A DNA stretch of 35,289 nt from Bdellovibrio sp. (GCA_020720455.1 DYOQ01000019.1:1-35289), one strand, 5' to 3'. Shown: positions 17,901 through 26,732, counted from the stretch's first letter. Made by a program: numbers and translations. The notes: generated by a model from the sequence alone, not told the origin.

Positions 17901-18211
17901 ATTCTAATTTTAAATATCGCATTGAGATTTGGGATTATAAAACTGGGGCCAGGAAAATTGAAGATGAAGATCATTACTGGTTTCAGCTTTACGCTTATGC
18001 ATATGGTTGCTACCAGCTTGGTTTATCTGAGCGTAATGATATGACAATCATTTCATTAGAGTACTTAGATAGTCAGGAATCTGTTGAGAAGATAGTCGAT
18101 TACGAGGAGGTGGCCAACTATTTATATGAATATTGGAAGGGCGTGGAGTCGTTTGAACGCAAGCGTGGTGCCAGTTGTAATCATTGCACTTATAGTAAAC
18201 TTTTTTGCTAA
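14924..18211 (+). CDS. addA: AddA-like UvrD-family helicase-nuclease
   Basis: A 1095-residue superfamily 1A helicase with a C-terminal nuclease. Visible helicase motifs are Q10, Walker A A-G-A-G-S-G-K-T at 24-31, Ia V-I-T-F-T-R, Walker B V-D-E-F-Q-D (D375-E376), III G-D-L-K-Q-A-I-Y, IV S-N-Y-R-S, V C-H-A-T-K-G-L-E and VI V-A-M-T-R with R770. The nuclease has H923, D987, D1004-Y-K1006 and Q1021-L-x-Y. Unusually for AddA, C872 (T-C-P-R-K-Y) and C1085, C1088 and C1095 (CxxCx6C, ending at the last residue) could hold an Fe-S cluster, as in AddB-type nucleases. It starts 3 bases after addB. It would unwind and cut broken ends together with the AddB-like protein. Confidence 0.92.
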   Translation: MEIRKPNNEQEKAIGHHGKVILNAGAGSGKTFVIVEHLCFKVSEFLNELSLSSDTEIIRSNERKIKQYLSSLVVITFTRDAAGELLGRIKSRVKLFVESSELWRMVLDNLSMMMIGTIHSFCLRVLAAGHSTTIGHKVEIVSEYDYLDNIRQAIVAWTECLTCEEGANKQIVYNNYEVIVSAMKKIFEDAQLRSVWLDQTKVKASFSFEIFLKEFIEAIVTKSYLDTGLDLTKYASFQDKKWYEFILGFQLLWKTRPLVDISSYSAYKAYFESFDRAPTVPKNVDGVGKYLLAVRKIREYFKKYRDDLDAYCLGSSATYLEWHTTLLSLFAFINSKYILKNGITFADIEYYALKELNNSTFVANVSEMYSYIIVDEFQDTSWVQFEIINKIVANDYSKLFVVGDLKQAIYGFRGGELGVFKECTRLLGNELSLLSNYRSNEKIVDFNNVFFEKLFPMDANLDLCDRASIPYVWQRPVIINAGEVGVERVVVEVSGKEKGKISFNEINEIEATAICKKIYELLLNNDYRQICIMYKKLSPSRFLIQKLIAKNIGFTAQVKIKREEEPIVAIFYRLLLSGLNPSDCSKSLFHISGILKFLRIKAASAEINKQLGIFNASTKLIGVYHSYLSFLYSLNISTSAHDLNLKVIEAICSNAKDDLDRIAVVLEGVKGDTISTDFAYGDNPSRVVIKTCHATKGLEYDCCILGGIHTNGRSSSMRDLIGKLPDSILWKKNIEDKVKYKSPSYILEQLLESTKEFAESKRLLYVAMTRAVKRLIWIELYDGEKRLLSGGLNWASIISTVVDANNSVAEKVFRQELIFGDERKKTVFGSISPLFHTDNCGVVGADVSADRVSLVGTTGEASVTKLSALATCPRKYYYQSICKILDEDVSKLHEFTENVFKQKNIVVDSVGIRSSAERGSKLHYLISELSTGKINLDEIRNKVVACDMLVIEWANSRLRKRSTVSKIYSEKVLKFDFFGSMIQGIPDLILINNSNFKYRIEIWDYKTGARKIEDEDHYWFQLYAYAYGCYQLGLSERNDMTIISLEYLDSQESVEKIVDYEEVANYLYEYWKGVESFERKRGASCNHCTYSKLFC

Positions 18212-18325
18212 ACTAATTTCTTGAAATTCTTCTGTTATTGCATTAGGAACAATTTGACCATAATTGTAAGTGGTTGTTCATGTGTTAAAATTAATTGATA
18301 ACTCTATGTAATATTATGGGTGTTG

Positions 18326-18344
18326 TGTTGGCACGAGGCCAACA
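18326..18344 (+). promoter_or_regulatory. Inverted repeat in the leader of the glt-like operon
   Basis: TGTTGGC-ACGAG-GCCAACA is a perfect 7-base-pair stem with a 5-base loop, ending 9 bases before the AGGA of the barrel gene (18354-18357). No U-run follows, so it is not an obvious terminator. It could be a 5' UTR hairpin controlling translation, an operator, or a processing site. A loose promoter match (TTGTAA-16-TAAAAT) lies upstream near 18266-18293. Confidence 0.4.
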
Positions 18345-18364
18345 ACTAAGAGCAGGAAGCGTCT

Positions 18365-19081
18365 ATGAATAAAATTTTTCTAATACTATTGATAACATTA
18401 ATCTCGTTTGGCAGTGATATGCCAACATTTGCTAGTGAAAAATCAGCATACTATGATTTTACATGGCTTGATCAAGATAAAGAGATTTATGTTTTGCAAA
18501 ATAGAAAATATCGAAAAGATGAAAGAGCGTATGTGGTCGCTGGATATGGCATAACTACTTCTGGCGCGTTTGTTGATGCATCTACTATTCAAGGTCGAGC
18601 TGGATATTTTATTACAGAAGATTATGGGATAGAACTTGTATACGCAAAAAATTCTGGTGAAGAAAATGGTACAGCAAAATCCGTTAGGCAGACAGCTGCG
18701 GGTACAATTCCATTTAGAAGAATTGTTGAGAGCTACATGGGTGGGATGTTTATGTGGTCACCATTTTATGCAAAAGTTAATATGTTTAATAAAGTTTTTT
18801 ACTATGATTGGATAATAGGGTTAGGGTATGGAAAACTTGAAGAGAAAAATAATAGACTTGAGTTCGATAATGCTCAGTTAGTAGATACAATAACAGAGAG
18901 TCACTCTGGCCCAATGTGGGATATCGCATTTCAATTTTATCTCTCTCAAAATTTTAATATTAGAGCTGATTTAACAGTCCTGCACTATAGTGCCAAGAAG
19001 GCCGAAGAAGATACAAGTTCTGGTAGTGAGACTAGTTATACAAATTATGATCTTGTTCTTTCACTCGGGTATATATTTTAA
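18365..19081 (+). CDS. Outer-membrane beta-barrel protein, GltA/GltB-like
   Basis: A 238-residue protein with a signal peptide (cleavage near T-F-A-S) and a mature part of alternating-residue amphipathic beta strands. It ends in Y-I-F, the C-terminal aromatic expected of Bam-assembled barrels. The segment around S-P-F-Y-A-K-V-N-M-F-N-K-V-F-Y-Y-D resembles the myxobacterial/Bdellovibrio outer-membrane barrel family associated with gliding loci. Eight to ten strands would fit its size. It is the first gene of the block and directly precedes the GltC-like gene, the position held by gltA/gltB in Myxococcus, so it is probably the outer-membrane part of the gliding complex. I cannot tell GltA from GltB. 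AGGAAG precedes ATG 18365. Confidence 0.82.
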   Translation: MNKIFLILLITLISFGSDMPTFASEKSAYYDFTWLDQDKEIYVLQNRKYRKDERAYVVAGYGITTSGAFVDASTIQGRAGYFITEDYGIELVYAKNSGEENGTAKSVRQTAAGTIPFRRIVESYMGGMFMWSPFYAKVNMFNKVFYYDWIIGLGYGKLEEKNNRLEFDNAQLVDTITESHSGPMWDIAFQFYLSQNFNIRADLTVLHYSAKKAEEDTSSGSETSYTNYDLVLSLGYIF

Positions 19082-19091
19082 GAGGTGTTAA

Positions 19092-20519
19092 ATGAAGAAG
19101 GTAAGCTGCCTCTTTGTATTTTTAATGATGATCGGTTCGATAAGCTCTCATGCTTCAATTGATCAGGCAGAAAGAGTTTTTCAAAAGAATCGATCAAATT
19201 TGAATGCCTATTTAGAGGTGGTGGAAAATCTCGTGGATGCTAGGTACTATTTTTCTGCGGTTCCATTTTTAAAAGAATATTTAGTAAGAGGTGAGGTTAA
19301 AAAAAGCAAGCAGCTAGATCGTTTACTTGACGAAGTAGTTAGGGCCGTAGGCATTATGCAGTTTGAAGTTATGCCGGAGTCAAGTTTAAGACATACAAAC
19401 TCGCCAATGGTTAAATATATCTTAGCAAAAAAACTTTTTAGAAAAGGAAACTATAAAGAAGCACTTGAACATATTAGAAGGACAATTCCTGATGATCATC
19501 CGATTAAGCCGTATGTATTGCATTTGCAAGGGACGGCCTTATCATTACTAAGAGATTATTCAGATGCAAAGTATTCTTATGAAGAGTGCATGGATGTAAG
19601 TGAGAAGGCGATTTCTTCTGCGAAATACATAAGAGAGAAAAGACAGTTGCAAATGAACAGGGATTACTGTGTTGCTGGTATCGCTCGAAATTTGTTTACG
19701 GAAGGGAAATATCTGGAGGCCGAGCAAGCTTATTTAGATTTAGAAAAAAGTTCTCAGGTTTGGCCTGAAATTTTATTTGATGAAGCGTGGACAAGTTTTT
19801 ATTTGAAAAAATTTAATAGAACGTTAGGTAAACTGGTTACATATAAGTCACCGTTTTTTTCTCACATCTTTAATCCGGAAATTGAAGTTCTTCAAGCAAT
19901 GGCGTATTTGCAAATGTGCTTGTGGGGAGATACTAGAAAAGTAGTTGATGATTTTTATAATAAATATGAGAGTCAATCTGAAAAGTTGTACTCATATATA
20001 AATAATAAAGGAAATGATTTTAAGTTGTTTTTTAGTCTTCCAGAATTAACTCTTAAAAGAAATATTAGTGATGATAATTTATTGAAGATGATGCTACAAA
20101 GTTTAACCTATGACCCAGCTTACCTTGAGATGAGGGATGCTTATGAGAGAGGTAGGCGAGAAATCGATTACGTAAAGAAATTAAAGCGTAGTAGATTTAG
20201 AAGTATACTAGTAAACAATCTGAATGATGTTGTGATATTGCAGAGGGATTTAATTGGGTCGTATATTAAAAAGGGATTGTCTACTCTGAGTTATCGGGTT
20301 GAACAGACGTTTGCTCACATGAGTTATATTAAATTAGAGGTTATTAGAAATAAGAAAGACCAAATTTACAATGCTGTTCCTAATACAGAACGAACTCGGG
20401 GAGATATTCAATATCTAGAAAGAAGTGATAAACAGTATTTCTGGACTTTTAATGGTGAGTTTTGGGCCGATGAGCTTGGTGACTATGTCTTTGCGTTAAG
20501 ATCGGAGTGTGGCATATGA
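19092..20519 (+). CDS. gltC: Periplasmic TPR protein, GltC-like
   Basis: A 475-residue exported helical-repeat protein (signal peptide to about residue 21, S-S-H-A-S). TPR-like helical pairs run through residues 40-290, for example the A-K-K-L-F-R-K-G-N-Y-K-E-A-L pattern and the R-N-L-F-T-E-G-K-Y-L-E-A-E-Q-A-Y pattern. The C-terminal part is a charged helical domain. It starts 10 bases after the barrel gene and overlaps the next start by 4 bases (ATGA). In Myxococcus, GltC is a periplasmic TPR protein linking barrel proteins to the inner-membrane complex. The assignment rests on architecture and gene order. Confidence 0.75.
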   Translation: MKKVSCLFVFLMMIGSISSHASIDQAERVFQKNRSNLNAYLEVVENLVDARYYFSAVPFLKEYLVRGEVKKSKQLDRLLDEVVRAVGIMQFEVMPESSLRHTNSPMVKYILAKKLFRKGNYKEALEHIRRTIPDDHPIKPYVLHLQGTALSLLRDYSDAKYSYEECMDVSEKAISSAKYIREKRQLQMNRDYCVAGIARNLFTEGKYLEAEQAYLDLEKSSQVWPEILFDEAWTSFYLKKFNRTLGKLVTYKSPFFSHIFNPEIEVLQAMAYLQMCLWGDTRKVVDDFYNKYESQSEKLYSYINNKGNDFKLFFSLPELTLKRNISDDNLLKMMLQSLTYDPAYLEMRDAYERGRREIDYVKKLKRSRFRSILVNNLNDVVILQRDLIGSYIKKGLSTLSYRVEQTFAHMSYIKLEVIRNKKDQIYNAVPNTERTRGDIQYLERSDKQYFWTFNGEFWADELGDYVFALRSECGI

Positions 20520-23383
20520 GACATATTTTTAATCTTATCTTATTATTTGTATTTGTCTGTAATATTGCTATAGCAGATGAGGGGGTTGAGGATAGAAGAA
20601 AGGCCCTTCTTAGTGTTATCGACGAAGAGTATCGTGAGATCTCTAGGCTGTCTAAGAAAGTTGTAGGTAAAGATCCAACGTTATTACTTCGAATGGCCGA
20701 GTTGATGCTTGAAAAAGCTAGGTTAATTAAAGATGCTGAGTTGGCGGACTACTTACGTATTAACCCTAGTGAAAGAGGCGGAATTAATAAAAATCAGTAC
20801 CACCAAAAATCTAGATCCTATTTTAGTAATGCTCAGAAGATTTGTGCTCATTTACTTAATACGTATAGAAATTTTGATAACAAAGGCGATGTCTATTATG
20901 TAATGGGATACAATGCGAAAGAGTTTAATGATAGAAAAAAAGCGATCACATATTTTCAGCAAGCATTAAAATATGGAGCAAGAAAACCTGAGTTAAGAAG
21001 AAGAACGCAGCTTGTATTGGCCGAAATGTATTATGTAGATGGAAATTATAAAAAAGCTATCCCGATGTATGAGCAAGCGTTAGGGGGAAAGAGGGATAAG
21101 TGGTGGACAAAGGATTCGTACAACCTTGCTTGGTGTTATTTTAGAGTAAATAGAACTCAGAAATCAATATCTCTAATGAAAGAGGTTTTAACTTATAGTA
21201 AAACACCTGGCTATATTGATGTATCAAAGCAGGTTGAGCGAGATATGCCATATATATATACTGAGTCAGGAAATGTTTCTGAGTCGATTCAATATTTTAA
21301 AAATAAGAATGCAGATGTTACCTCTAATCTTATAAAGATCGCTCAGCATTTAAAAGCAAGAGGTAAATATGACAAGGCGATAGCTACACTTGCTACAGCA
21401 AAGAATAGCGCTAGTTCACCTGATGAGAAAGCTGATGTGGTTGTGGAGGAGCTGAAGACATATGAGAAAAAAGGTGACTATAAAAATCACTTAAGAGCTT
21501 GCCAAGAGTTGGCAGATCTAAAAAAGAACAACGGTCTCAAAAAAGAAATTGATGATGTATTAATGTATCATGTTCAAAGTATGGCAGCTAAAACCCAGCG
21601 TGAAGTTACATCATCTCAAACCGCTAACAAGTTGCAACGAAGAAAAGTGATGGCAAATTTGTCAGTCGCATATTTTGCATTACTTTCGGATCTTGATTTA
21701 AGTAAGTCGCATCTTCATGACTTTCATGCGGCCGAGACTTTATTTGCTGCCGGTGAATTTCAACGTAGCTTAGAGTATTATCAAAAAGCTGAATCAAAGG
21801 CAAAAGAGCGTAACGATTCTAAGATAGTCGCACTTGCTCAACAAGGGATATTAGCTGCTGTTGGAAACTCAGGCGTTTCTAAGCAAACAAAAGATAAATA
21901 CCTTGTTGAAATATATGAGGATTATTTAAAAAGTAATCCGAACAGTAAAAAATCATACAAAATGTACCAACATCTTTTTAGTGCTTATTATGATAGAACC
22001 GATATTCCTAATGCCGAGAGGACTTTGTTGACATTTAAAAAAGCTTGGCCAACCGCTCACTCTGTTCAAGAGGCGATGTTGGCAAAAATTATGGATTATT
22101 ATAAAAAGCAAAATGATAGAGAAAATATTAGAAGTTGGGTTGCGCGCATTGGTAACGGTGAGTTTAAAGTTAGTCCTCAATATGCAAAGAAAGTAAATTT
22201 ATTAATGATGACTATGCAGTTTGAAGGTACAGAAAAAGCTTTAAGTAAGGGCGATAAGGTATATGCGCTTAAAGGATATGTGGATATATATAGAGATAAG
22301 AACAGCTCTGATGAAGCTAGGAAAAATGCTGCATACAATATTGCATATTTGTTTTATCAATTGCCAAATCTCGACAAGATGGGCCAGTGGTCGATTAGAA
22401 GTCTTGAAATGATGGATGGCGAGGATATTAAAAAATTCCAAAATTCATTTTTGGCAATGGCCACACTTGCTCACGACAAAAGAAAAGAGCAGTTGGCCCA
22501 TGATATTCATTATAATGTTTTAAGTAAAACATGCTCTTTGAAGGCAGCTTATAATGGTGATTTACTGAGAAATATTGTGATTATCCAGTTGTCACAAAAT
22601 AAAGTAGATGAAGCAATTAATTATATTTCAAAATTTGATAACTGTAATATTGCCGCTGATACTTTGAGCGATGTTAAATTAAAGATTGTTCAGCACGTAT
22701 CAGAAGGGAAACGCTACTCGGTGATTCAAGAGGTTGTTGATAAATTTTCTAATGACAAGAGTTTGTGGGGCCATATGATTGAGCCTCTGTTTACGCTTAG
22801 AGGTGAGTTAACATCTTCTAGTGAAAAGCAAGAAATGGAGAACAGGATATATGCTTATTTTAATCATGCTAAATCAAGTGGTGAGGTTCCTGTCGGAGCG
22901 CTCAACGTTGTTGCTCATTTAAAATTAATTAGATTAGAACAGATGATATCTGGATTTACATCCATTAAACTTGCGTTCCCTGAAAAAACCTATAGCGCAC
23001 TTCTTGGCCAAAAATTAAACGAGTTAAATAACATTACAACAAAAGCACTTGAGATTTTAACAACCGGATCAGGAAAAGGGATTGTGGCATCTTATAAGGC
23101 ACTTGTTGAGAGCTATCAGCAGTTAATTGATGAAGTTAAGAATTTTATTCCGCCAAACACAGATAACGATTACCTAGCGTCGTTTAAGAATGGAATGTTA
23201 AAAGTCACTGGTCCGCTGGAAAGTAAGGTTGCTGAGTTTAGACGTGAAGCTAATAAGCATATTGTACAAAGTGAGATCCTTTCAGATTATAATAGGTTTT
23301 TTATGAAAGCAAACTCTCCTGGTTTTAATGTCATGTATTTTCCGGATGATGCTGTGATTATGGATAGGGGAGGAGTAAGATGA
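20516..23383 (+). CDS. gltD: Large exported TPR protein, GltD/AgmU-like
   Basis: The ATG at 20516 (rather than GTG 20507) is preferred because it begins a clean signal peptide (M-R-H-I-F, leucine/valine core, A-I-A-D cleavage near residue 20) and overlaps the upstream TGA in ATGA, giving 955 residues. Multiple TPR units are visible, for instance A-I-T-Y-F-Q-Q-A-L and A-I-P-M-Y-E-Q-A-L near residues 140-190, and more helical pairs at about 260-320 and 400-480. The remainder is helical solenoid without an enzymatic motif. Size, export and position between the GltC-like and GltE-like genes match AgmU/GltD, a periplasmic scaffold of the gliding complex. It ends in another 4-base ATGA overlap. Confidence 0.75.
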   Translation: MRHIFNLILLFVFVCNIAIADEGVEDRRKALLSVIDEEYREISRLSKKVVGKDPTLLLRMAELMLEKARLIKDAELADYLRINPSERGGINKNQYHQKSRSYFSNAQKICAHLLNTYRNFDNKGDVYYVMGYNAKEFNDRKKAITYFQQALKYGARKPELRRRTQLVLAEMYYVDGNYKKAIPMYEQALGGKRDKWWTKDSYNLAWCYFRVNRTQKSISLMKEVLTYSKTPGYIDVSKQVERDMPYIYTESGNVSESIQYFKNKNADVTSNLIKIAQHLKARGKYDKAIATLATAKNSASSPDEKADVVVEELKTYEKKGDYKNHLRACQELADLKKNNGLKKEIDDVLMYHVQSMAAKTQREVTSSQTANKLQRRKVMANLSVAYFALLSDLDLSKSHLHDFHAAETLFAAGEFQRSLEYYQKAESKAKERNDSKIVALAQQGILAAVGNSGVSKQTKDKYLVEIYEDYLKSNPNSKKSYKMYQHLFSAYYDRTDIPNAERTLLTFKKAWPTAHSVQEAMLAKIMDYYKKQNDRENIRSWVARIGNGEFKVSPQYAKKVNLLMMTMQFEGTEKALSKGDKVYALKGYVDIYRDKNSSDEARKNAAYNIAYLFYQLPNLDKMGQWSIRSLEMMDGEDIKKFQNSFLAMATLAHDKRKEQLAHDIHYNVLSKTCSLKAAYNGDLLRNIVIIQLSQNKVDEAINYISKFDNCNIAADTLSDVKLKIVQHVSEGKRYSVIQEVVDKFSNDKSLWGHMIEPLFTLRGELTSSSEKQEMENRIYAYFNHAKSSGEVPVGALNVVAHLKLIRLEQMISGFTSIKLAFPEKTYSALLGQKLNELNNITTKALEILTTGSGKGIVASYKALVESYQQLIDEVKNFIPPNTDNDYLASFKNGMLKVTGPLESKVAEFRREANKHIVQSEILSDYNRFFMKANSPGFNVMYFPDDAVIMDRGGVR

Positions 23384-24306
23384 TTACGCCAAAAATATTT
23401 CTAGCGTTAATGTTGATATTTAATTTTTCGTGTTCTACCTCAGACAAAAAAATTACGTATAAAGATAGTGACATGGATGATGTTTTTAATAATGTGTCTA
23501 ATGAAGATTTCAAAAAAGTTCAGCCAGTCGCTTACACTCAAAGCGATGATTATATTACACCTACAGATGGAAGTCAGAGCTCAGTTAAAGCAGAGTCATC
23601 TCAAATGTTGCCAGAGGATGTTCTTGATGAGTTGCAATCAGGAAAAGATCCGTTATTAGTAATGGTGTCATATTGTAGACGTGGTAAGTTTGATATTGCA
23701 GTCAAGCTTGCTGATGGACTATATGATAAATATTTTAAACACCCTAGTTATTGGAATCAGCTTGGAAGTTGTTATTTTAGAAAGGGAGATCTAGTTCGCG
23801 CCTCTCTTCTGTACAACAAGAGTAGGGTCACAAATGCAAAGTATGCTCCAGCGATAAATAATCTTGGAGTTGTTTATCAGACAAGAGGTTATGAGGAAAA
23901 AGCATTCGCTGCTTATCGAAAGGCCGAGGCGGCTTCTCCATATGCGCTTACACCAAAACTAAATGTTGCTAATTTATTGTTAAAGTATGGCCACTATGAA
24001 AAAGCAAAGGTGATATTTGAAAAACTCTTGAGTGCTGGTCCAAGTGATCCTGTGGCCCTCAATGGCTTAGCAGTTTCTGAAATGATGAGTGGGGAATATA
24101 GTAGGGCCGTTAGCTTGTTTAAGCGTATTGATGAAAAAACGTTGCGCTCAATGAGTGTAGCAACAAATTATGCTTACGCCTTAGGAAAGCTGAAAATGAT
24201 CAAAGAGGCAAAAGAGGTTCTAGGTAACATTGAGGGAAAAGGTGACGGCCACTCAGCTCTTAAAAGTTATCATTCTACAGTTTTGACGATGGTAGATAAA
24301 GGATAG
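23380..24306 (+). CDS. gltE: TPR lipoprotein, GltE/AglT-like
   Basis: A 308-residue lipoprotein with lipobox F-N-F-S-C (Cys about 18). A disordered Ser/Asp-rich linker of about 70 residues leads to four or so TPR units from about residue 90. Examples are W-N-Q-L-G-S-C-Y-F-R-K-G-D-L, A-I-N-N-L-G-V-V-Y-Q-T-R-G-Y-E-E-K-A, and A-L-N-G-L-A-V-S-E-M-M-S-G-E-Y-S-R-A. AglT/GltE of Myxococcus is likewise an outer-membrane TPR lipoprotein of the gliding machine. The start overlaps the end of the GltD-like gene by 4 bases and GGGGAGG precedes it closely. The next gene begins 3 bases after its stop. Confidence 0.78.
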   Translation: MITPKIFLALMLIFNFSCSTSDKKITYKDSDMDDVFNNVSNEDFKKVQPVAYTQSDDYITPTDGSQSSVKAESSQMLPEDVLDELQSGKDPLLVMVSYCRRGKFDIAVKLADGLYDKYFKHPSYWNQLGSCYFRKGDLVRASLLYNKSRVTNAKYAPAINNLGVVYQTRGYEEKAFAAYRKAEAASPYALTPKLNVANLLLKYGHYEKAKVIFEKLLSAGPSDPVALNGLAVSEMMSGEYSRAVSLFKRIDEKTLRSMSVATNYAYALGKLKMIKEAKEVLGNIEGKGDGHSALKSYHSTVLTMVDKG

Positions 24307-24309
24307 TTT

Positions 24310-24582
24310 ATGAGAAGAATATTTTTGTTACTGTTTATCTTGTTAGGGGTTAGCTTGATTTGTAATGTTACTGAGGCTAAGAATCAGGAAAAACAGAAAG
24401 TAATTTATCAATATAAAAAATACCAAAAATTTGATTTTGAGGAGTTGGGAGTTACTGGTGATTCAAGTTCACCTGGTGATTTATCAATTAGAACAAGACT
24501 TCAAAAAAGCTTTGTAAATAAACTTCCATATAGACGGAACTTTGATTCCCAAATTAGAAGTGCTATCGAAAGGATTCGATAG
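24310..24582 (+). CDS. gltF: Small exported protein, GltF-like
   Basis: A 90-residue protein with a signal peptide (core residues 4-19, cleavage near T-E-A-K). The mature 68 residues are charged: Y-K-K-Y-Q-K-F-D-F-E-E-L, then an acidic/Ser-Pro-Gly turn, then K-L-P-Y-R-R-N-F at the C-terminal end. A small exported protein between the GltE-like and GltG-like genes is exactly what Myxococcus gltF is, and the F-D-F-E and L-P-Y-R-x-N-F elements look conserved in that family as I remember it. The exact molecular role is unknown. Spacing of 3 and 11 bases to its neighbours makes co-expression certain. Confidence 0.7.
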   Translation: MRRIFLLLFILLGVSLICNVTEAKNQEKQKVIYQYKKYQKFDFEELGVTGDSSSPGDLSIRTRLQKSFVNKLPYRRNFDSQIRSAIERIR

Positions 24583-24593
24583 TTGGAGGATGT

Positions 24594-26729
24594 GTGACAG
24601 AATTAGAAAAAATAAGTGCTAATGTTAAGTATGGGTTAAAGCCAATTAATCGAGAGCACCCTTATGCACCGGTGCCTGTCAATAAGAAGAGATTGATTAT
24701 TGGTAGATCTGAAAATTGTGATATTGCTATTCCGTTTAAAGGAATTAGCATGGTACATGCAGTTCTTGAAGTGTCGAGAACAAAAGTCACACTTTATGAT
24801 ATGAATAGTAAGACTCATTGTTATGTAAATGGTAATAAAGTGATTGCTCAGGATCTAAGGCTTGGGGACGTAATTAGGTTTGGCAACTATGAGTACTATT
24901 TTGATGAGTATCATGAAGAGTTAGAGCTACCGCCTGTTCTAAGCATGTTGAAAGAAGAGGTTCCAAAAGTAATATCTAAATCTGTGTATCAACCTGCTCG
25001 AGATGTCGCTCCTGCTCCAACAAGAGTAATAGATAAAAAAACACATGGAGTAAAGTTGCCAGAGCAACTTCCATCCCCAATTCTTTACCCGTTAGCAAAA
25101 GATCTAAATGCTGATGATTGTGAGTATATTTTTGAAGACGCGGAAAGATTATTGCCGATTATTAGTTATGATGTTTCGGAGTCGGCAATTGAGATTATAA
25201 TTTTATATAAAGACACTATTCACTCTGTTGATTATTTACCAAAAAGAGATGCGCAGTATTACCTTACTGGCTTTGATCATAAATCTATTGAGGTTGAATA
25301 TCCAGTTTTGTCTAAAAATGATAGAGTTCTATTTGTTGAAGTAGTTGGTGGGGATATTTTTGTCAAACCACTTCCAGGCCATGAACTATTTATTCTTGCA
25401 GATGAAAATTCTAAAGGTGGAAAAGGTGTTAAAAATCCTGGCGAGAGTCTATTGCTAGGAAGAGAAGATATTGTTAGGCTTACTAAAAATGATGTTCAGG
25501 TATTTGTTAGAGCTACGCCTGCTCCTCCATATATAAAGTCAGCTCCATTCTTTACAATGGATAGTGATTTTAGAAGAAATTTATTATTGGTCATGTTTTT
25601 TCTTTCACTTCTAATGACAAGCTTATATGTCTATGAGGTAGATAAAGAGGTCGAAAAAGAGAAGGCCCCAGAAAGAGTCGCAACTATTTTATACAACAAG
25701 AAAAAACTTTTTGTTTCTAAAGAAAAAGCAGTAGCAAAAACAATCGAGGCACCAAAGGTTGTTCAAATGGCGCCTCCAAGCCCGATTAAAAAAGAGGTTG
25801 AAACACCAAAAGTAGAAGAGAAGAAGCAGGAAGAGAAAAAAGTTGAGATGGAAAAACCGGCCCCAGTCAAGGCAAAAGATAAACCGCAGATTGTAAAGAA
25901 AGCTGAGCCTAACAAAGCTGCTGTCGATAAAAAAGCTCCTATTGTTACACCTCAAGAAAAAAAACCTGAACCACCAAAAGAGGTGAAGGTCAATAAACCA
26001 CCGACACCTACAACAGCGGTGCCAGATAATAAACCAGTAAGTAACGATAAGGTTCCAAAGAGAATCAATCAAAATGTAAACTTAAAAGCACAGGGTAATC
26101 AAGGTTCAAAGGGCCATGTACAGACATACAAGTCGTTTGATTTTTCAGCTAACTTAAGTTCATTGCTAGCTAAAGGCGGAAGCACTGGTGCTGGAGGAGG
26201 AGCTGGAGGTTCACCTTCTGCTCAGTCAGCAACGATTGATTCTGCTGAGAGTTCAGCGACTAGTTCTAGTGATTCAGCAACACTTAAACGAGCAAATACT
26301 AGCGGTAATATAGGTTCACTAGCTGGAGCGGCCCAAGGGTCTATTGAAAGCAGTTCTCAGGCAGGTAGTTTGGTTTCTAAAAAAGGAATATATCATGCTG
26401 GAATGCCATTTAAGACAGTTGTTCTTGGTGGATTAGATCCAAACGATATCAGAAGAATTCTTGCCGAAAATATTGATAAGTTTAGGTACTGTTATCAACG
26501 TGCACTAGATACATCAAATGCTGCGTTTGATGGTATTGTTACGATGGATTTTATTATAGGGGCATCTGGACATGTTACTAAAGCTGCTGTTAAAAGAGAG
26601 CGCGGTCTTCCTGATGACGTAAAAAAATGCGTTGTTAATGTATTGAAAGGGATTCAGTTCCCAGAGCCACCAGGTGGTGGTGTTGTTGAGGTACGACAAC
26701 CTTTTAATTTTTATCCAGAGATTAGATAG
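24594..26729 (+). CDS. gltG: FHA-TonB-like trans-envelope protein, GltG/PglI-like
   Basis: A 711-residue protein starting at GTG 24594 with GGAGG 4 bases upstream. An FHA phosphopeptide-binding domain lies at about 31-105 (G-R-S at 37-39, S52-x-x-H55, N79-G80). A second cytoplasmic region follows, then one membrane helix at about 326-346. A Lys/Pro/Glu-rich periplasm-spanning stretch runs from about 375 to 500, followed by a Gly/Ser-rich linker. The AgmX/PglI C-terminal domain lies at about 606-711, with F-R-Y-C633-Y-Q, C679, F-P-E-P-P-G-G-G and P-F-N-F. This is the layout of GltG, which connects cytoplasmic signalling to periplasmic partners in a TonB-like way. The two Cys are a probable disulfide pair. 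Confidence 0.88.
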   Translation: MTELEKISANVKYGLKPINREHPYAPVPVNKKRLIIGRSENCDIAIPFKGISMVHAVLEVSRTKVTLYDMNSKTHCYVNGNKVIAQDLRLGDVIRFGNYEYYFDEYHEELELPPVLSMLKEEVPKVISKSVYQPARDVAPAPTRVIDKKTHGVKLPEQLPSPILYPLAKDLNADDCEYIFEDAERLLPIISYDVSESAIEIIILYKDTIHSVDYLPKRDAQYYLTGFDHKSIEVEYPVLSKNDRVLFVEVVGGDIFVKPLPGHELFILADENSKGGKGVKNPGESLLLGREDIVRLTKNDVQVFVRATPAPPYIKSAPFFTMDSDFRRNLLLVMFFLSLLMTSLYVYEVDKEVEKEKAPERVATILYNKKKLFVSKEKAVAKTIEAPKVVQMAPPSPIKKEVETPKVEEKKQEEKKVEMEKPAPVKAKDKPQIVKKAEPNKAAVDKKAPIVTPQEKKPEPPKEVKVNKPPTPTTAVPDNKPVSNDKVPKRINQNVNLKAQGNQGSKGHVQTYKSFDFSANLSSLLAKGGSTGAGGGAGGSPSAQSATIDSAESSATSSSDSATLKRANTSGNIGSLAGAAQGSIESSSQAGSLVSKKGIYHAGMPFKTVVLGGLDPNDIRRILAENIDKFRYCYQRALDTSNAAFDGIVTMDFIIGASGHVTKAAVKRERGLPDDVKKCVVNVLKGIQFPEPPGGGVVEVRQPFNFYPEIR

Positions 26730-26732
26730 CAG

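Noticed and set aside
25689..26072. 127-residue minus-strand frame rich in Phe, Trp and Leu
   Set aside because: Shadow of the Lys/Pro-rich region of the GltG-like gene; its composition is the complement of AAA/CCA codons.
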